Origin: Marmoricola sp. | GTDB taxonomy: Bacteria; Actinomycetota; Actinomycetes; Propionibacteriales; Nocardioidaceae | DNA length: 61,551 nt | Direction of reading: 5' to 3' | NCBI GenBank assembly: GCA_025965315.1 | Contig: JAOPXD010000173.1 | Span: 1-61,551 of the forward strand | In this document: one piece after another, positions 51,426 through 60,721 of the stretch | Layout: every line of letters starts with the position of its first letter | Numbering within the stretch: the first letter of the stretch is position 1 | Made by a program: the position numbers and the translations under genes | The notes under the pieces: generated by a model | The model's input: only the letters and a program-made list of their open reading frames with translations | Told to the model about the DNA's origin: nothing | Database searches by the model: none

Positions 51426-54137
51426 GTGACTGCGGCCGATCCCGAACCCACCCCCAAGCCGGACCACCCGGCCCACTGGGAGGCGGACGTCCTGCTGCGG
51501 GACGGCCGGACCGCGCACATGCGCCCGATCACCGTCGACGACGGGACCGCGCTGGTCGCGTTCTACGTCGACGTGTCCGACCAGTCGAAGTACTTCCGCT
51601 TCTTCGCGCCGATGCCGAACCTGTCGGAGCGCGACGTCGAGCGCTTCACCCACGTCGACCACCGCAAGCGGGTCGCGTTCGTGCTGACCGTGGCCGAGAA
51701 GATCCTGGCCGTCGCGAGCTACGAGCTTCTCGACTCCGGTGAGGCCGAGGTCGCCTTCCTGGTCCAGGACGCCCACCAGGGGCGCGGCATCGGCCAGCTG
51801 CTCCTCGAGCACCTGGCCCAGGCGGCGCGCGAGCGCGGGCTGCACCGCTTCGTCGCCGAGGTGCTGCCCGACAACCAGCGGATGCTCCAGGTGTTCTACG
51901 AGCAGGGCTACCGGGTCACCGGCGGCTGGGACGAGGGCGTGATGCGCCTGGAGTTCGACATCGACCCGACCGACACCGCGATGGGCGTGATGGCTGCGCG
52001 CGAGCACCGGGCCGAGGCGGCCTCGATCGCCGGCTTCCTGACCGCGCGCAGCGTTGCCGTGATCGGTGCATCGCGCCGCTCGGACACCATCGGTGCTGCG
52101 CTGGTCCGCAACCTCGTCCTCGGCGATTACGCCGGCCGGGTGTACGTCGTGAACCCGGCTGCCGACGCGGTCGCGGGGATGCCGGCGTACCGGCGCGTCG
52201 GTGACATCCCCGGTGACGTCGACGTCGCGATCGTGGCCGTCCCCGCCGACGCGGTCCAGGACGTCGTGCTCGACTGCGCGGCCAAGGGCGTCACCGGCCT
52301 GATCGTGATCTCCTCGGGCTTCGCCGAGACCGGCGAGGAGGGCCGGGTACGGCAACGCCGGCTGGTCGGGCTGGCCCGCTCGTACGGGCTCCGGTTGATC
52401 GGTCCGAACGCTCTCGGCGTGATCAACACCGCGGCCGACGTGTCGCTGAACGCGTCCCTCTCGCCGATCATGCCGCCGCGCGGGCGCGCCGGGTTCTTCT
52501 GCCAGTCCGGCGCGCTGGGCTCAGCCATCCTCGAGAAGGTCCGTGGCCGCGGGCTGGGCCTGTCCACCTTCGTCAGCGCCGGCAACCGTGCTGACGTCTC
52601 GGGCAACGACCTGCTCCAGTACTGGGAGGAGGACGACAGCACCGAGGTCGTCCTGCTGTACCTGGAGTCGATCGGTAACCCGCGCAAGTTCTCCCGGATC
52701 GCCCGTCGGGTCTCGCGGAGCAAGCCGGTGATCGCGGTGCGTTCGGGCCGGACCACCCAGGGCGTCCCGATGGGCCACGTCGTGCGCTCGATCGAGGCTC
52801 CGCAGGCTGCCGTCGACGCGATGTTCCGCCAGGCCGGCGTGATCCAGGTCGACACCCTCGACGAGATGTTCGACGTCGCCCAGCTGCTCGCGCACCAACC
52901 GCTGCCCCAGGGCTCCCGCGTCGCCGTGGTCGGCAACTCCGACGCGCTCGGGCTGCTCGCTGCCGATGCTGCTGCTGCGAGCGGTCTCGAGGTCACCCGG
53001 TCGGTCGCGCTCGGTGCCGAGGCCAACGCCGAGGACTTCGAGACCGCCCTCGACAAGGTCATCGACGACCCGGACGTCGACGGCATCGTCGCCATCTACA
53101 TCCCGCCGCTCAACGCCGGGGGTGTCGAGGTCGCCAACGCACTCGCTGCCGTCGCCGAGCAGTCCGACAAGCCGATCGTCTCGACCTTCCTCGGGCGCGA
53201 GGGCGTACCCGAGCTGCTCCGGGTCCCGGACCTGGCCGGAAACACTGCCGGTCGCGGCTCGGTGCCCTCCTACCCGGCTGTCGAGCAGGCGGTCCGGGCG
53301 ATGTCGCGCGTCGTGGAGTACTCGGCCTGGCTCGCCCGTCAGTCGGACGAGGACGAGGTGCTCGAGGGGATCGACCACGAGGCCGCGACCCGGATGCTCA
53401 TCGAGCTGCTGATCGAGTCCCCCGACGGGCGCGACCTGGACTTCGACGAGTGCAAGGCGCTGCTCGGGCTCTACGGCGTCGATCTCTGGGACCGCGTCGA
53501 GATCAGTACCGTCGACGAGGCGATCGCTGCCGGCGAGACCTTCGGGTGGGACGTCGTCCTGAAGGCAACGGCCGAGCACCTCCGGCAGCGCCCGGACCTC
53601 GGGCACGTCTGGCGCAACATCGCCGACCCCGACGAGATGCGGCACGCCTTCGCCTCCCTGACCAAGATGCTCGCCGCGACCCCGGACGCGGGCTTCGTGG
53701 TGATGAGGACGGCACCTCCCGGCGTACCGGTGCGGATGGACGGGCTCGAGGACCCGCTGTTCGGGCCGGCGGTCTCGTTCTCGATCTCCGGGGCGATCAC
53801 CGAGCTCGTCGGCGACAAGGCCTACCGGATCCCGCCGATCACCAGCCAGGACGCCGCTGAGGCGATCCGGTCGATCAAGGCCGCCCCGCTGCTCTTCGGG
53901 CACCGCGGCAGCGACCCGGTCGACGTGGACGCCGTCGAGGACCTCTTCCGCAGGGTCTCGCAGCTGAAGAACGACCTGCAGCAGGTCTGTGCCATCGATC
54001 TGAGCCTGGTGCACGCCACGTCCAACGGCGTTGCGGTGCTGGACGCCGCGATCCGGGTCCAACCGGTGATCGACCCGCGGTCGGACTGGTTCACCCGGCG
54101 GCTCAACGTGCACCCCGGCGACACCATCCCGAGCTGA
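51426..54137 (+). CDS. GNAT acetyltransferase/NDP-forming acyl-CoA synthetase fusion (Pat-like protein acetyltransferase)
   Basis: A 903-aa fusion. Residues about 20-180 form a GNAT domain with acetyl-CoA motif QGRGIG (118-123). From about 205 on: CoA_binding (SVAVIGASRRSDTIGAALVRNL), succinyl-CoA ligase-like (LIGPNALGVINT; FFCQSGALGSAIL) and ATP-grasp (FDECKALLGLYGVDLWD; VVLKATAEHL; FGPAVSFSISG) domains. The catalytic His-Thr-Gly of active synthetases is not found: the region reads GRTTQGVPMGHVVRSIEAP. A non-catalytic synthetase half controlling the GNAT is thus likely, as in bacterial Pat enzymes that acetylate acetyl-CoA synthetase. Domain order is GNAT first, as in Streptomyces PatA. Confidence 0.9.
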   Translation: MTAADPEPTPKPDHPAHWEADVLLRDGRTAHMRPITVDDGTALVAFYVDVSDQSKYFRFFAPMPNLSERDVERFTHVDHRKRVAFVLTVAEKILAVASYELLDSGEAEVAFLVQDAHQGRGIGQLLLEHLAQAARERGLHRFVAEVLPDNQRMLQVFYEQGYRVTGGWDEGVMRLEFDIDPTDTAMGVMAAREHRAEAASIAGFLTARSVAVIGASRRSDTIGAALVRNLVLGDYAGRVYVVNPAADAVAGMPAYRRVGDIPGDVDVAIVAVPADAVQDVVLDCAAKGVTGLIVISSGFAETGEEGRVRQRRLVGLARSYGLRLIGPNALGVINTAADVSLNASLSPIMPPRGRAGFFCQSGALGSAILEKVRGRGLGLSTFVSAGNRADVSGNDLLQYWEEDDSTEVVLLYLESIGNPRKFSRIARRVSRSKPVIAVRSGRTTQGVPMGHVVRSIEAPQAAVDAMFRQAGVIQVDTLDEMFDVAQLLAHQPLPQGSRVAVVGNSDALGLLAADAAAASGLEVTRSVALGAEANAEDFETALDKVIDDPDVDGIVAIYIPPLNAGGVEVANALAAVAEQSDKPIVSTFLGREGVPELLRVPDLAGNTAGRGSVPSYPAVEQAVRAMSRVVEYSAWLARQSDEDEVLEGIDHEAATRMLIELLIESPDGRDLDFDECKALLGLYGVDLWDRVEISTVDEAIAAGETFGWDVVLKATAEHLRQRPDLGHVWRNIADPDEMRHAFASLTKMLAATPDAGFVVMRTAPPGVPVRMDGLEDPLFGPAVSFSISGAITELVGDKAYRIPPITSQDAAEAIRSIKAAPLLFGHRGSDPVDVDAVEDLFRRVSQLKNDLQQVCAIDLSLVHATSNGVAVLDAAIRVQPVIDPRSDWFTRRLNVHPGDTIPS

Positions 54138-54216
54138 TCCGGACTCGGCCCGGACGGCGCGTGCCGGGGTTTTGCCCTGCCTGCCGCGTCGCGGTCACGC
54201 GTGAAAGGATGACGTC

Positions 54217-54804
54217 ATGCCTGTCACCTCCGAGGACCAGTCCGCCGATCTCGACCTCGCGATCGAGCACAGCGGCTACTACCCGACGGTCGTCCGGTCC
54301 GGGGTGAACTCGTCGGTGGCCGGGGAACGGGTGGTCTCGTTCCTGGTCCACCACGAGCCGACGATCGACCGTGACGAGGTGCACCGGCACATCACCGTGG
54401 TCGTGCTGACCCCGACCCGGCTCGTCCTGTGCCACACCGACGAGCACGAGCCCGACGACCTGCTCCCCGAGCCGTACACGTCGACGTCCACCGAGGCGGT
54501 CAAGCTCTCCCAGGTGAAGTCGGTCGTGGTGAACCGGATGGTCGCCAACCCGGCCTCGGTCACCGGCGCGGAGCTCCCGGCCCCGGCTGAGGCCGTGCTG
54601 ACCATCGGGTGGGGCGGCATCAACCGGATCGACCTCGAACCGGCCACCTGCTCGGACCCGCAGTGCGAGGCCGACCACGGGTACACCGGCGTGGTGGCCT
54701 CCGACGACTTCTCGATCCGGGTCAGCTCGGCCGCCGACGGTCAGGCATCGGTGGACCGGCTGCTGGCCTTCGCCGACAGCCTCGCCTTCAGCACCCAGAG
54801 CTGA
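54217..54804 (+). CDS. DUF5998 family protein
   Basis: A 195-aa actinobacterial protein: LDLAIEHSGYYPTVVRSGVNSSVAGERVVSFLVHHEPTIDRDEVHRHITVVVLTPTRLVLCHTDEH, which is the DUF5998 core, then a beta-rich half (TIGWGGINRIDLEPATCSDPQCEADHGY) with two Cys. Function unknown in the family. AAAGGA precedes the ATG. It is followed by the phosphodiesterase-family gene, a conserved pairing in actinobacteria. Confidence 0.92.
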   Translation: MPVTSEDQSADLDLAIEHSGYYPTVVRSGVNSSVAGERVVSFLVHHEPTIDRDEVHRHITVVVLTPTRLVLCHTDEHEPDDLLPEPYTSTSTEAVKLSQVKSVVVNRMVANPASVTGAELPAPAEAVLTIGWGGINRIDLEPATCSDPQCEADHGYTGVVASDDFSIRVSSAADGQASVDRLLAFADSLAFSTQS

Positions 54805-54812
54805 GCACCGCG

Positions 54813-55946
54813 GTGGACGACGGGACCGCGCGGTCGGTGTTCGTCGAGCCGCAGTACGGCGGTCGCACCCTGGGCGACGTGCTCCCGGCGATCGCGACCG
54901 CCCTGGGGATCGACGTCGGGTTCCACGAGACGGGTCTGGTGCTGCCGCCGGCGCACCGGTACGTCGTCCTGCTCGTCGACGGCCTCGGCCACCAGCTGGT
55001 GGCGGCGCATGCCGAGGACGCGCCGTACCTGCACGCGCTGCTCACCGAACCCGGTGTCGCGGGCGTGCCGTCGACCACCGCCACCAGCCTGACGTCGCTC
55101 GGTACGGCGCTGACACCCGGCGAGCACGGCCTGGTCGGCTTCACCTCCCGGATCCCGGGGACCGACAAGCTGCTGAACGCGCTGTTCTGGGACAAGCAGG
55201 TGGTCGACCCGCTGGAGTGGCAGCCGAACCCGAGCGCCTTCGCGCGGCTGCGGTCCGCGGGGGTCAGCGCCACCGTGGTCAGCAAGCGCGAGTTCATGGA
55301 CTCCGGGCTCACCCTGAGCGGCTTCCGCGGAGCCGAGTTCGTCGAGGGGGACCGGACCGGCGAGCGGATCGCCGCTGCGGTGGCTGCGTCTGCGGACAGT
55401 CCGTCGGTCACCTACGTCTACGACGGTGACCTCGACTGGACCGGCCACCGGTACGGCGTCGACTCGCCGCAGTGGCGCGCGCAGCTGGCCGCGGTCGACG
55501 ACAGCGTCGAGCAGCTGCGCGAGTCCCTGGATCCCGGCGTCCGGCTGGTCGTGGTCGCCGATCACGGCATGATCGACTGCCCGGTCGCGGCGCGGATCGA
55601 CATCGACGAGCACCCGGAGCTTCGCTCGGGCGTCCAGCTGATCGGCGGCGAAGCCCGCTTCCGGCACCTGTACTGCTCGGGTCGTGCGACCGACGACGTC
55701 CTCGCGACCTGGCGCGGGTTCCTGGGCGACCGGGCCGAGGTGCTGGCTCGTGACGAGGCGATCGACCGCGGTTGGTTCGGCACCGTCGTCCCGCAGGTCC
55801 GTCCCCGGTTGGGCGACGTCGTCGTGGCGGCCCGCGGCGAGACCGCGCTGATCAGCATGACCGACTTCCCCTACGAGAACACCCTCGTCGGCTTCCACGG
55901 CTCCCTGACCGCCGTCGAGATGGAGATCCCCATCCTGATCTGCTGA
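54813..55946 (+). CDS. Alkaline phosphatase/nucleotide pyrophosphatase superfamily protein
   Basis: A 377-aa metal-dependent hydrolase of the type I phosphodiesterase group: VVLLVDGLGHQL (metal Asp), GVPSTTATSLTSLGTALTPGEHGLVGF with a Thr as probable nucleophile, YDGDLDWTGHRYG, and VVVADHGMID (metal His/Asp). No signal peptide, so cytosolic. GTG start 8 nt after the DUF5998 stop, so probably co-translated. Substrate unknown. Confidence 0.9.
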   Translation: MDDGTARSVFVEPQYGGRTLGDVLPAIATALGIDVGFHETGLVLPPAHRYVVLLVDGLGHQLVAAHAEDAPYLHALLTEPGVAGVPSTTATSLTSLGTALTPGEHGLVGFTSRIPGTDKLLNALFWDKQVVDPLEWQPNPSAFARLRSAGVSATVVSKREFMDSGLTLSGFRGAEFVEGDRTGERIAAAVAASADSPSVTYVYDGDLDWTGHRYGVDSPQWRAQLAAVDDSVEQLRESLDPGVRLVVVADHGMIDCPVAARIDIDEHPELRSGVQLIGGEARFRHLYCSGRATDDVLATWRGFLGDRAEVLARDEAIDRGWFGTVVPQVRPRLGDVVVAARGETALISMTDFPYENTLVGFHGSLTAVEMEIPILIC

Positions 55947-55968
55947 ACCGGGACGAGTGGTCAGCCGA

Positions 55969-56622
55969 TCACTGGAACGGCAGCGGCTCGGACACCATCG
56001 AGACGGCCTTGGCCCGTGCTGCGGTCATCCGGCGGCGGTGGTGCTGGCGGCAGAGCACCTCGTAGGAGACCTCCGCCGGTTCGGTCTCGCGGTCCTCGAC
56101 GTCACCGACGACGATCACCTCGCCCTCGGTGACCATCACCCCGTTCTCGGTACGGGCGTTGTGGGTCGCGCGCTTGCCGCACCAGCACAGCGCCTCGACC
56201 TGGAGGACGTGGGTACGGTCGGCCAGCTCGACGAGTCGCTGGGAGCCGGGGAACAGCGCGGTCCGGAAGTCCGAGAGGATGCCGAACGCGAAGACATCGA
56301 TCTGCAGCTCGTCGACGATCCTGGCGAGCTGGTCGATCTGCCGCGGCACGTAGAACTGGGCCTCGTCGCAGATCAGGTAGTCGATCCGGGCGCCGTGGGT
56401 CAGTGAGTCGACGGTGTAGCGCCAGAAGTCGAGGTCGTCGGTGACCTCGAGAGCGTCGAGCTCGAGCCCCAGGCGCGAGGACAGCGTCGCCTCGCCGGCC
56501 CGGTCGTGGGTCGTGAAGATCCGACCGACCCGCCCGCGCGCGGCGTGGTTGTGGTTCGTCTGCAGCGCCAGGGTGCTCTTCCCGGAATCCATCGTGCCGG
56601 TGAAGAAGTGGAGTTCAGCCAT
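55969..56622 (-). CDS. tdk: Thymidine kinase
   Basis: A 217-aa type II thymidine kinase that salvages thymidine to dTMP. Walker A GTMDSGKST is at 9-17; DEAQF carries Glu87 (catalytic base). A structural zinc site is complete with Cys146, Cys148, Cys191 and His194. Length and order are normal. It diverges from the sulfurtransferase gene over 16 nt, so the two share a promoter region. It is 22 nt from the convergent phosphodiesterase gene. Confidence 0.96.
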   Translation of the reverse strand: MAELHFFTGTMDSGKSTLALQTNHNHAARGRVGRIFTTHDRAGEATLSSRLGLELDALEVTDDLDFWRYTVDSLTHGARIDYLICDEAQFYVPRQIDQLARIVDELQIDVFAFGILSDFRTALFPGSQRLVELADRTHVLQVEALCWCGKRATHNARTENGVMVTEGEVIVVGDVEDRETEPAEVSYEVLCRQHHRRRMTAARAKAVSMVSEPLPFQ

Positions 56623-56638
56623 CGGGGAGGATCATGCC

Positions 56639-57490
56639 ATGAGCCCTCTGCTGACAGCTGCCGAATTGGACGGCCTTCACGGCACCGTGACCGTGCTCGA
56701 CGTCCGCTACCGGATGGGTGGCCCCGGGGGCCGCAAGGAGTACGCGGCCGGCCACGTCCCGCTGGCGGCGTACGTCGACCTGGATCGCGATCTGGCCGGC
56801 GTACCGGGGGAGCACGGTCGGCACCCGCTCCCCGACCCGGAGACCTTCGCCGCCGCCATGCGCGCCGTCGGTGTCAGCGCGGACCGTCCCGTGGTCGTGT
56901 ACGACGACTGGGAGGGCCGGGCCGCCGCCCGCTGCTGGTGGCTGCTGCGCCACCACGGCCACCCCGACGTACGGGTCCTCGACGGTGGGTGGAGCGCCTG
57001 GGTGGCGCAGGGCGGAGCGGTGGAGACCGGTAGCCGGCTCCCGGATCCCGGGTCGTTCACGGCTGGTCCGGGTTCGGCAGCGACCCTCGACGTCGGCGAC
57101 GTCCTGGACTTCGCCCGCCGCGCCGTGCTGGTGGATGCGCGCAACCCGGAGCGTTTCCGCGGCGACGTGGAGCCGGTCGATCCCGTCGCCGGGCACATCC
57201 CCGGTGCGGTGAACGTGCCGACCGGCACCAACCTGCGCGCCGACGGCACCTTCCGCAGCGGTCCCGAGATCGCCGCCCTGTACGCCGCGGCCGGGGCCGG
57301 CGGTGATGCCGAGGTCGGGATCTACTGCGGCTCGGGCGTCACCGCGACGCACGACATCCTGGCGCTGGCACATGCCGGGATCGGCGCGGCGCTGTACCCG
57401 GGATCGTGGAGCGAGTGGGTGGCCGATCCTGCCCGTCCGGTGGCGACCGGATGGGCCAGCACGCCTGGTTCACCGAACCAGGAGGCCTGA
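56639..57490 (+). CDS. 3-mercaptopyruvate sulfurtransferase-type rhodanese
   Basis: A 283-aa protein with two rhodanese domains. The N-terminal one (about 1-125) is inactive, and the second (about 145-283) carries Cys230 in CGSGVT. A CGSGVT-type loop is characteristic of mercaptopyruvate sulfurtransferases, whereas thiosulfate enzymes have CRKGVT; preference for mercaptopyruvate is inferred. GGGGAGG precedes the ATG. It diverges from tdk. Confidence 0.92.
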   Translation: MSPLLTAAELDGLHGTVTVLDVRYRMGGPGGRKEYAAGHVPLAAYVDLDRDLAGVPGEHGRHPLPDPETFAAAMRAVGVSADRPVVVYDDWEGRAAARCWWLLRHHGHPDVRVLDGGWSAWVAQGGAVETGSRLPDPGSFTAGPGSAATLDVGDVLDFARRAVLVDARNPERFRGDVEPVDPVAGHIPGAVNVPTGTNLRADGTFRSGPEIAALYAAAGAGGDAEVGIYCGSGVTATHDILALAHAGIGAALYPGSWSEWVADPARPVATGWASTPGSPNQEA

Positions 57491-57500
57491 CCCACCAGCT

Positions 57501-59507
57501 CTACCAGTGCACGCCCTTGAGCACGCGGGCCATCATCGCCTGCTCGCTCGTGGGTGCCACCGTGGCGTCACCGCGTGCGGCGGCGGAATCGGGGAAGATC
57601 TGGTAGGCGAGGTGCAGCACCCGGAACGCGACCTTCGGGGCCAGGGTGTGCGCGAGCGCTCCCAGGTTGCCCGTCATGGTGTTGATCTCGTGCGGCCGCT
57701 CGACCAGTGCCGAGATCACCTTCTCAGCCGCCTGCCCGGGGCTGATCGTCGGGAACCGGTCGTACATCTTGGTCGGCGCGATCATCGGGGTCCGCACCAG
57801 CGGCATGTGGATGCTGGTGAACGAGACGCCGTCGCCGACCAGCTCGCTGGAGACCACGTTGCTCCAGGCGTCCAGCGCGGCCTTCGACGCGACGTACGCG
57901 CTGAACCTCGGCGGGTTCGTCAGGACGCCGATCGAGGAGATGTTCACGATGTGCCCGGACTTCTGCTGACGCATCTTCGGCAGGATCCCCATGATCAGGC
58001 GGATCGCACCGAAGTAGTTGAGCTGCATGGTGCGCTCGAAGTCGTGGAACCGGTCCTCGGAGAGCTTCAGCGACCGGCGGATGGACCGTCCGGCGTTGTT
58101 GACGACGAAGTCGATGTGCTCGAAGTCGGCCGAGAGCGCTGTGGTCAGCGCGTCGATCGCCTGCAGGTCGGAGAGGTCGCAGCCGTACGCGTACGCCGTC
58201 CCGCCCTGGCTCTCGATCAGTGCCTTGGTGGCCTCGAGCTTGTCCTTGCCGCGGGCCACCAGGATCGGGATCGCACCGGCCTTGGCGACCTGGACGGCGG
58301 TGACCAGGCCGATGCCCGACGAGGCCCCGGTGATCACGACGGTCTTGCCCTTGAGTGCGGACACCGCTGCGCGGTCGGACTTGATCGACTCGTCCAGCAT
58401 CTCCTCCCAGTAGGACCAGAGGGTGCCGGCGTACGACTCGAGATCGGGGACGGCGATGCCGGAGCCGGCGAGCGCCTTCTGGGTCGACTTGGACGCGTAG
58501 ACGCTCGGGAACGACGCGTGCTCGAGCACCTCGGGCGGGATCCCGAAGCGGCCGATCGTCTGGCTCAGCGCCAGGTGCGCGGGTGCCGTCCGCAGGGCGG
58601 CGCCGATGAGCGCGCCCGGGCGGAACTGGCGGGGGAGCAGCGCAGTGGGCAGCCGGTTGGTGAAGCTGCGGTCGATCGGGACGGCGAACTGCGGAGCCTT
58701 CGCGGCGGCGGCGAACGTGTTCACCAGCTCGACGGTGTTCTGCGGTTCCGGGTTGACCAGGTGGAAGGCCTCGCCGTTGCGGTCGGGCAGGTGCGCGAGG
58801 TGGTCCATCGCCTTGGCCACGTAGTCGACGGGAACGACGTTGGTGTCGCCGAGGTCGACGCCGACCAGGGGCAGCCAGGACGGCAGGTTGTCGCGCATCT
58901 GCTTGAAGACCGGGAAGAAGTAGTACGGGCCGTCGATCTTGTCCATGGCGCCGGTCTCGGAGTGGCCGACGACGACCGCTGGGCGGTAGACCCGCCACGG
59001 GACCGGCGACTCCTCGCGAACGATCTTCTCGGACTCGAACTTGGTCCGGTGGTACGCCGACGGCAGCCCCTGGCCCTCGTCGAACATCGACTCGTCGAAC
59101 AGGCCGCGGTAGTCGCCCGAGGCGGCCACCGAGGAGACCTGGTGGAAGACGCCGACGTCGATCGCGCCGGCGAGCGAGATCGCGGCGCGGGTGCCGCCGA
59201 CGTTGAGCTCCTCGTTCATCTCGTCGCTGGCGGTCATGTCGTAGATCGCCGCGAGGTGGAAGAAGTGCTCGATCTTGCCGTGGTTCTCGGTGATCCAGTC
59301 CGGGTCGACACCGAGCTGGTCGGCCCGCAGGTCGCCGATGACCGGGATCAGGCGCGGGCTACCGCCCCACTGGGTGATCAGGGCATCGAGGCGGCCGCGT
59401 GAGCCGGCGCGGCAGAGCAGGTAGATCTCGCCCTCACGGTTCTCGAGGAGCTCGGTGACGAGGTACCGACCGATGAACCCGGTGGCGCCGGTGACGAAGT
59501 AGGACAT
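57501..59507 (-). CDS. Two-domain fatty acyl-CoA reductase (SDR-SDR), AcrA1-like
   Basis: A 668-aa fusion. The N-terminal part (about 1-375) is an extended SDR/thioester-reductase domain: TGATGFIG (6-13), and YHRTK (152-156) as active site. The C-terminal part (about 385-668) is a classical SDR: TGASSGIG (393-400), NNAG, YVASK (Tyr538, Lys542). This order and length match M. tuberculosis AcrA1 (Rv3391), which reduces fatty acyl-CoA via the aldehyde to the fatty alcohol. The likely role is wax-ester or lipid alcohol supply. Monocistronic. Confidence 0.9.
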   Translation of the reverse strand: MSYFVTGATGFIGRYLVTELLENREGEIYLLCRAGSRGRLDALITQWGGSPRLIPVIGDLRADQLGVDPDWITENHGKIEHFFHLAAIYDMTASDEMNEELNVGGTRAAISLAGAIDVGVFHQVSSVAASGDYRGLFDESMFDEGQGLPSAYHRTKFESEKIVREESPVPWRVYRPAVVVGHSETGAMDKIDGPYYFFPVFKQMRDNLPSWLPLVGVDLGDTNVVPVDYVAKAMDHLAHLPDRNGEAFHLVNPEPQNTVELVNTFAAAAKAPQFAVPIDRSFTNRLPTALLPRQFRPGALIGAALRTAPAHLALSQTIGRFGIPPEVLEHASFPSVYASKSTQKALAGSGIAVPDLESYAGTLWSYWEEMLDESIKSDRAAVSALKGKTVVITGASSGIGLVTAVQVAKAGAIPILVARGKDKLEATKALIESQGGTAYAYGCDLSDLQAIDALTTALSADFEHIDFVVNNAGRSIRRSLKLSEDRFHDFERTMQLNYFGAIRLIMGILPKMRQQKSGHIVNISSIGVLTNPPRFSAYVASKAALDAWSNVVSSELVGDGVSFTSIHMPLVRTPMIAPTKMYDRFPTISPGQAAEKVISALVERPHEINTMTGNLGALAHTLAPKVAFRVLHLAYQIFPDSAAARGDATVAPTSEQAMMARVLKGVHW

Positions 59508-59615
59508 GGTGCCTCTTCTGCTTGGCTGACGGAATATCCATTCAACCGGTAACGCGTCCTCGCGTCACGGGCTGAGCCGAACGTTACTGGCGGGTAACCG
59601 CCTCGTCCAGCGGGG

Positions 59616-60656
59616 TCAGTCGTTCTTGCCGCCACCGAACATGATCTCGTCCCAGCTGGGAACCGAGGACCGGCCCTTCTTGCGAGCAGGCGGGACGTCC
59701 TCGGACTCGTCGGGGCGAGGCGCCTCGTCGTCCGAGTCGGACTCGTCCGCCAACGGCAGCTCCTCGGCGGGCGCAGCCGGATGGTGAGCGACGGGCGTGC
59801 CGCGGGAGATCCAGTCGGCATCGGCATGGTCCGCGGCGATCTCGTCGAGAGCCGGCTGCGGCTCGGCGCGCCGGACCGCGGACACGGTCTCGGTCAGGTC
59901 GGTGGTGCCCTCCGAGGCGGCCCGGGCGGACTCCTCGGCGAGCGGAGACTCCAGCGGCGCCGGGGTGTCCTGACCGTGCACCAGCTCGAGGGCATCGTCG
60001 CCCAGCGGCAGCTCGTCGCTGGCCGAGGGTACGGCGGAGAGCCGGCGGCTCGGCGGCGCGACCTCGTCGGTCGCAACGGTGGCTTCACCGGTGAACAGGC
60101 GACCCTCGTCGTTGTCGGCCACGACGTACCGGCCGGGTTGGTCGTAGATGAACTCGGCGCGGTACTCGGTGCCGCGGACGGCGTACGTCGCGGCCAGGGC
60201 CCAGCGACCGTCGTCGCGGCGCCACGCGTCCCAGCTGACGTCGTCGACGCGGACGCTGACCGACCCGAGGTACTGGAGCGAGGACTCCTCGAGCGTGCGT
60301 CCGCTCGGAGTGGTCTCCGCGGTGGCCCGACGGATCGAGGCCTTCTGCGCGAGCTGGGCGACGTGGGCGCGCTCGGCGATCACCGGCGCGGCGAACGGCA
60401 TGATCGCCTCGAGGGTGGTCTGGGCAGCGGCGGCGACGTCCTCGGCAGATTCGCCGCCCCGGATCCGGGACTGGATGTCGCGCGGGCGGAGTGCGCTTTC
60501 CATCTTCACCTCCTGCTGGCCAGGTCGAGCGTTGTCACCCTTGAGGGCGGTTCGGAACCGGTGATCGACCGGTACGGCGAATTCCTCGCCCGTGTTGCTG
60601 ATCAGGACGAGCTTGCTGCCGTCCTTGTTCAGCCCCACCGGGGTGAGGTGCTGCAT
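59616..60656 (-). CDS. sepH: SepH (DUF3071) cell-division protein
   Basis: A 346-aa actinobacterial FtsZ-binding protein that promotes septum formation. The conserved N-terminus (VGLNKDGSKLVLISNTGEEFAVPVDHRFRTAL; LRPRDIQSRIRGGESAEDVA with the helix-turn-helix-like region) and the APVIAERAHVAQLAQ block are intact, followed by a domain with DVSWDAWRRDDGRWALAATY. The rest is a long acidic disordered tail ending RSSVPSWDEIMFGGGKND, which is the conserved C-terminal motif. AAGGAG precedes the ATG. It diverges from the TRIC-family gene. Confidence 0.93.
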   Translation of the reverse strand: MQHLTPVGLNKDGSKLVLISNTGEEFAVPVDHRFRTALKGDNARPGQQEVKMESALRPRDIQSRIRGGESAEDVAAAAQTTLEAIMPFAAPVIAERAHVAQLAQKASIRRATAETTPSGRTLEESSLQYLGSVSVRVDDVSWDAWRRDDGRWALAATYAVRGTEYRAEFIYDQPGRYVVADNDEGRLFTGEATVATDEVAPPSRRLSAVPSASDELPLGDDALELVHGQDTPAPLESPLAEESARAASEGTTDLTETVSAVRRAEPQPALDEIAADHADADWISRGTPVAHHPAAPAEELPLADESDSDDEAPRPDESEDVPPARKKGRSSVPSWDEIMFGGGKND

Positions 60657-60709
60657 CGTTGCCGACTCCTTCGATCTGCGTGGGGCGAGCCTACCTGTCG
60701 CCGGGGCCC

Positions 60710-60715
60710 TACCCT
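60710..60715 (+). promoter_or_regulatory. -10 box of a probable leaderless transcript (TRIC-family gene)
   Basis: TACCCT lies 6 nt before the ATG; the SepH start is on the other strand 54 nt to the left. Confidence 0.4.
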
Positions 60716-60721
60716 CCTCTC

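Noticed and set aside
57303..59402. 699-codon plus-strand frame over the acyl-CoA reductase
   Set aside because: Antisense shadow; both SDR active sites are on the minus strand.
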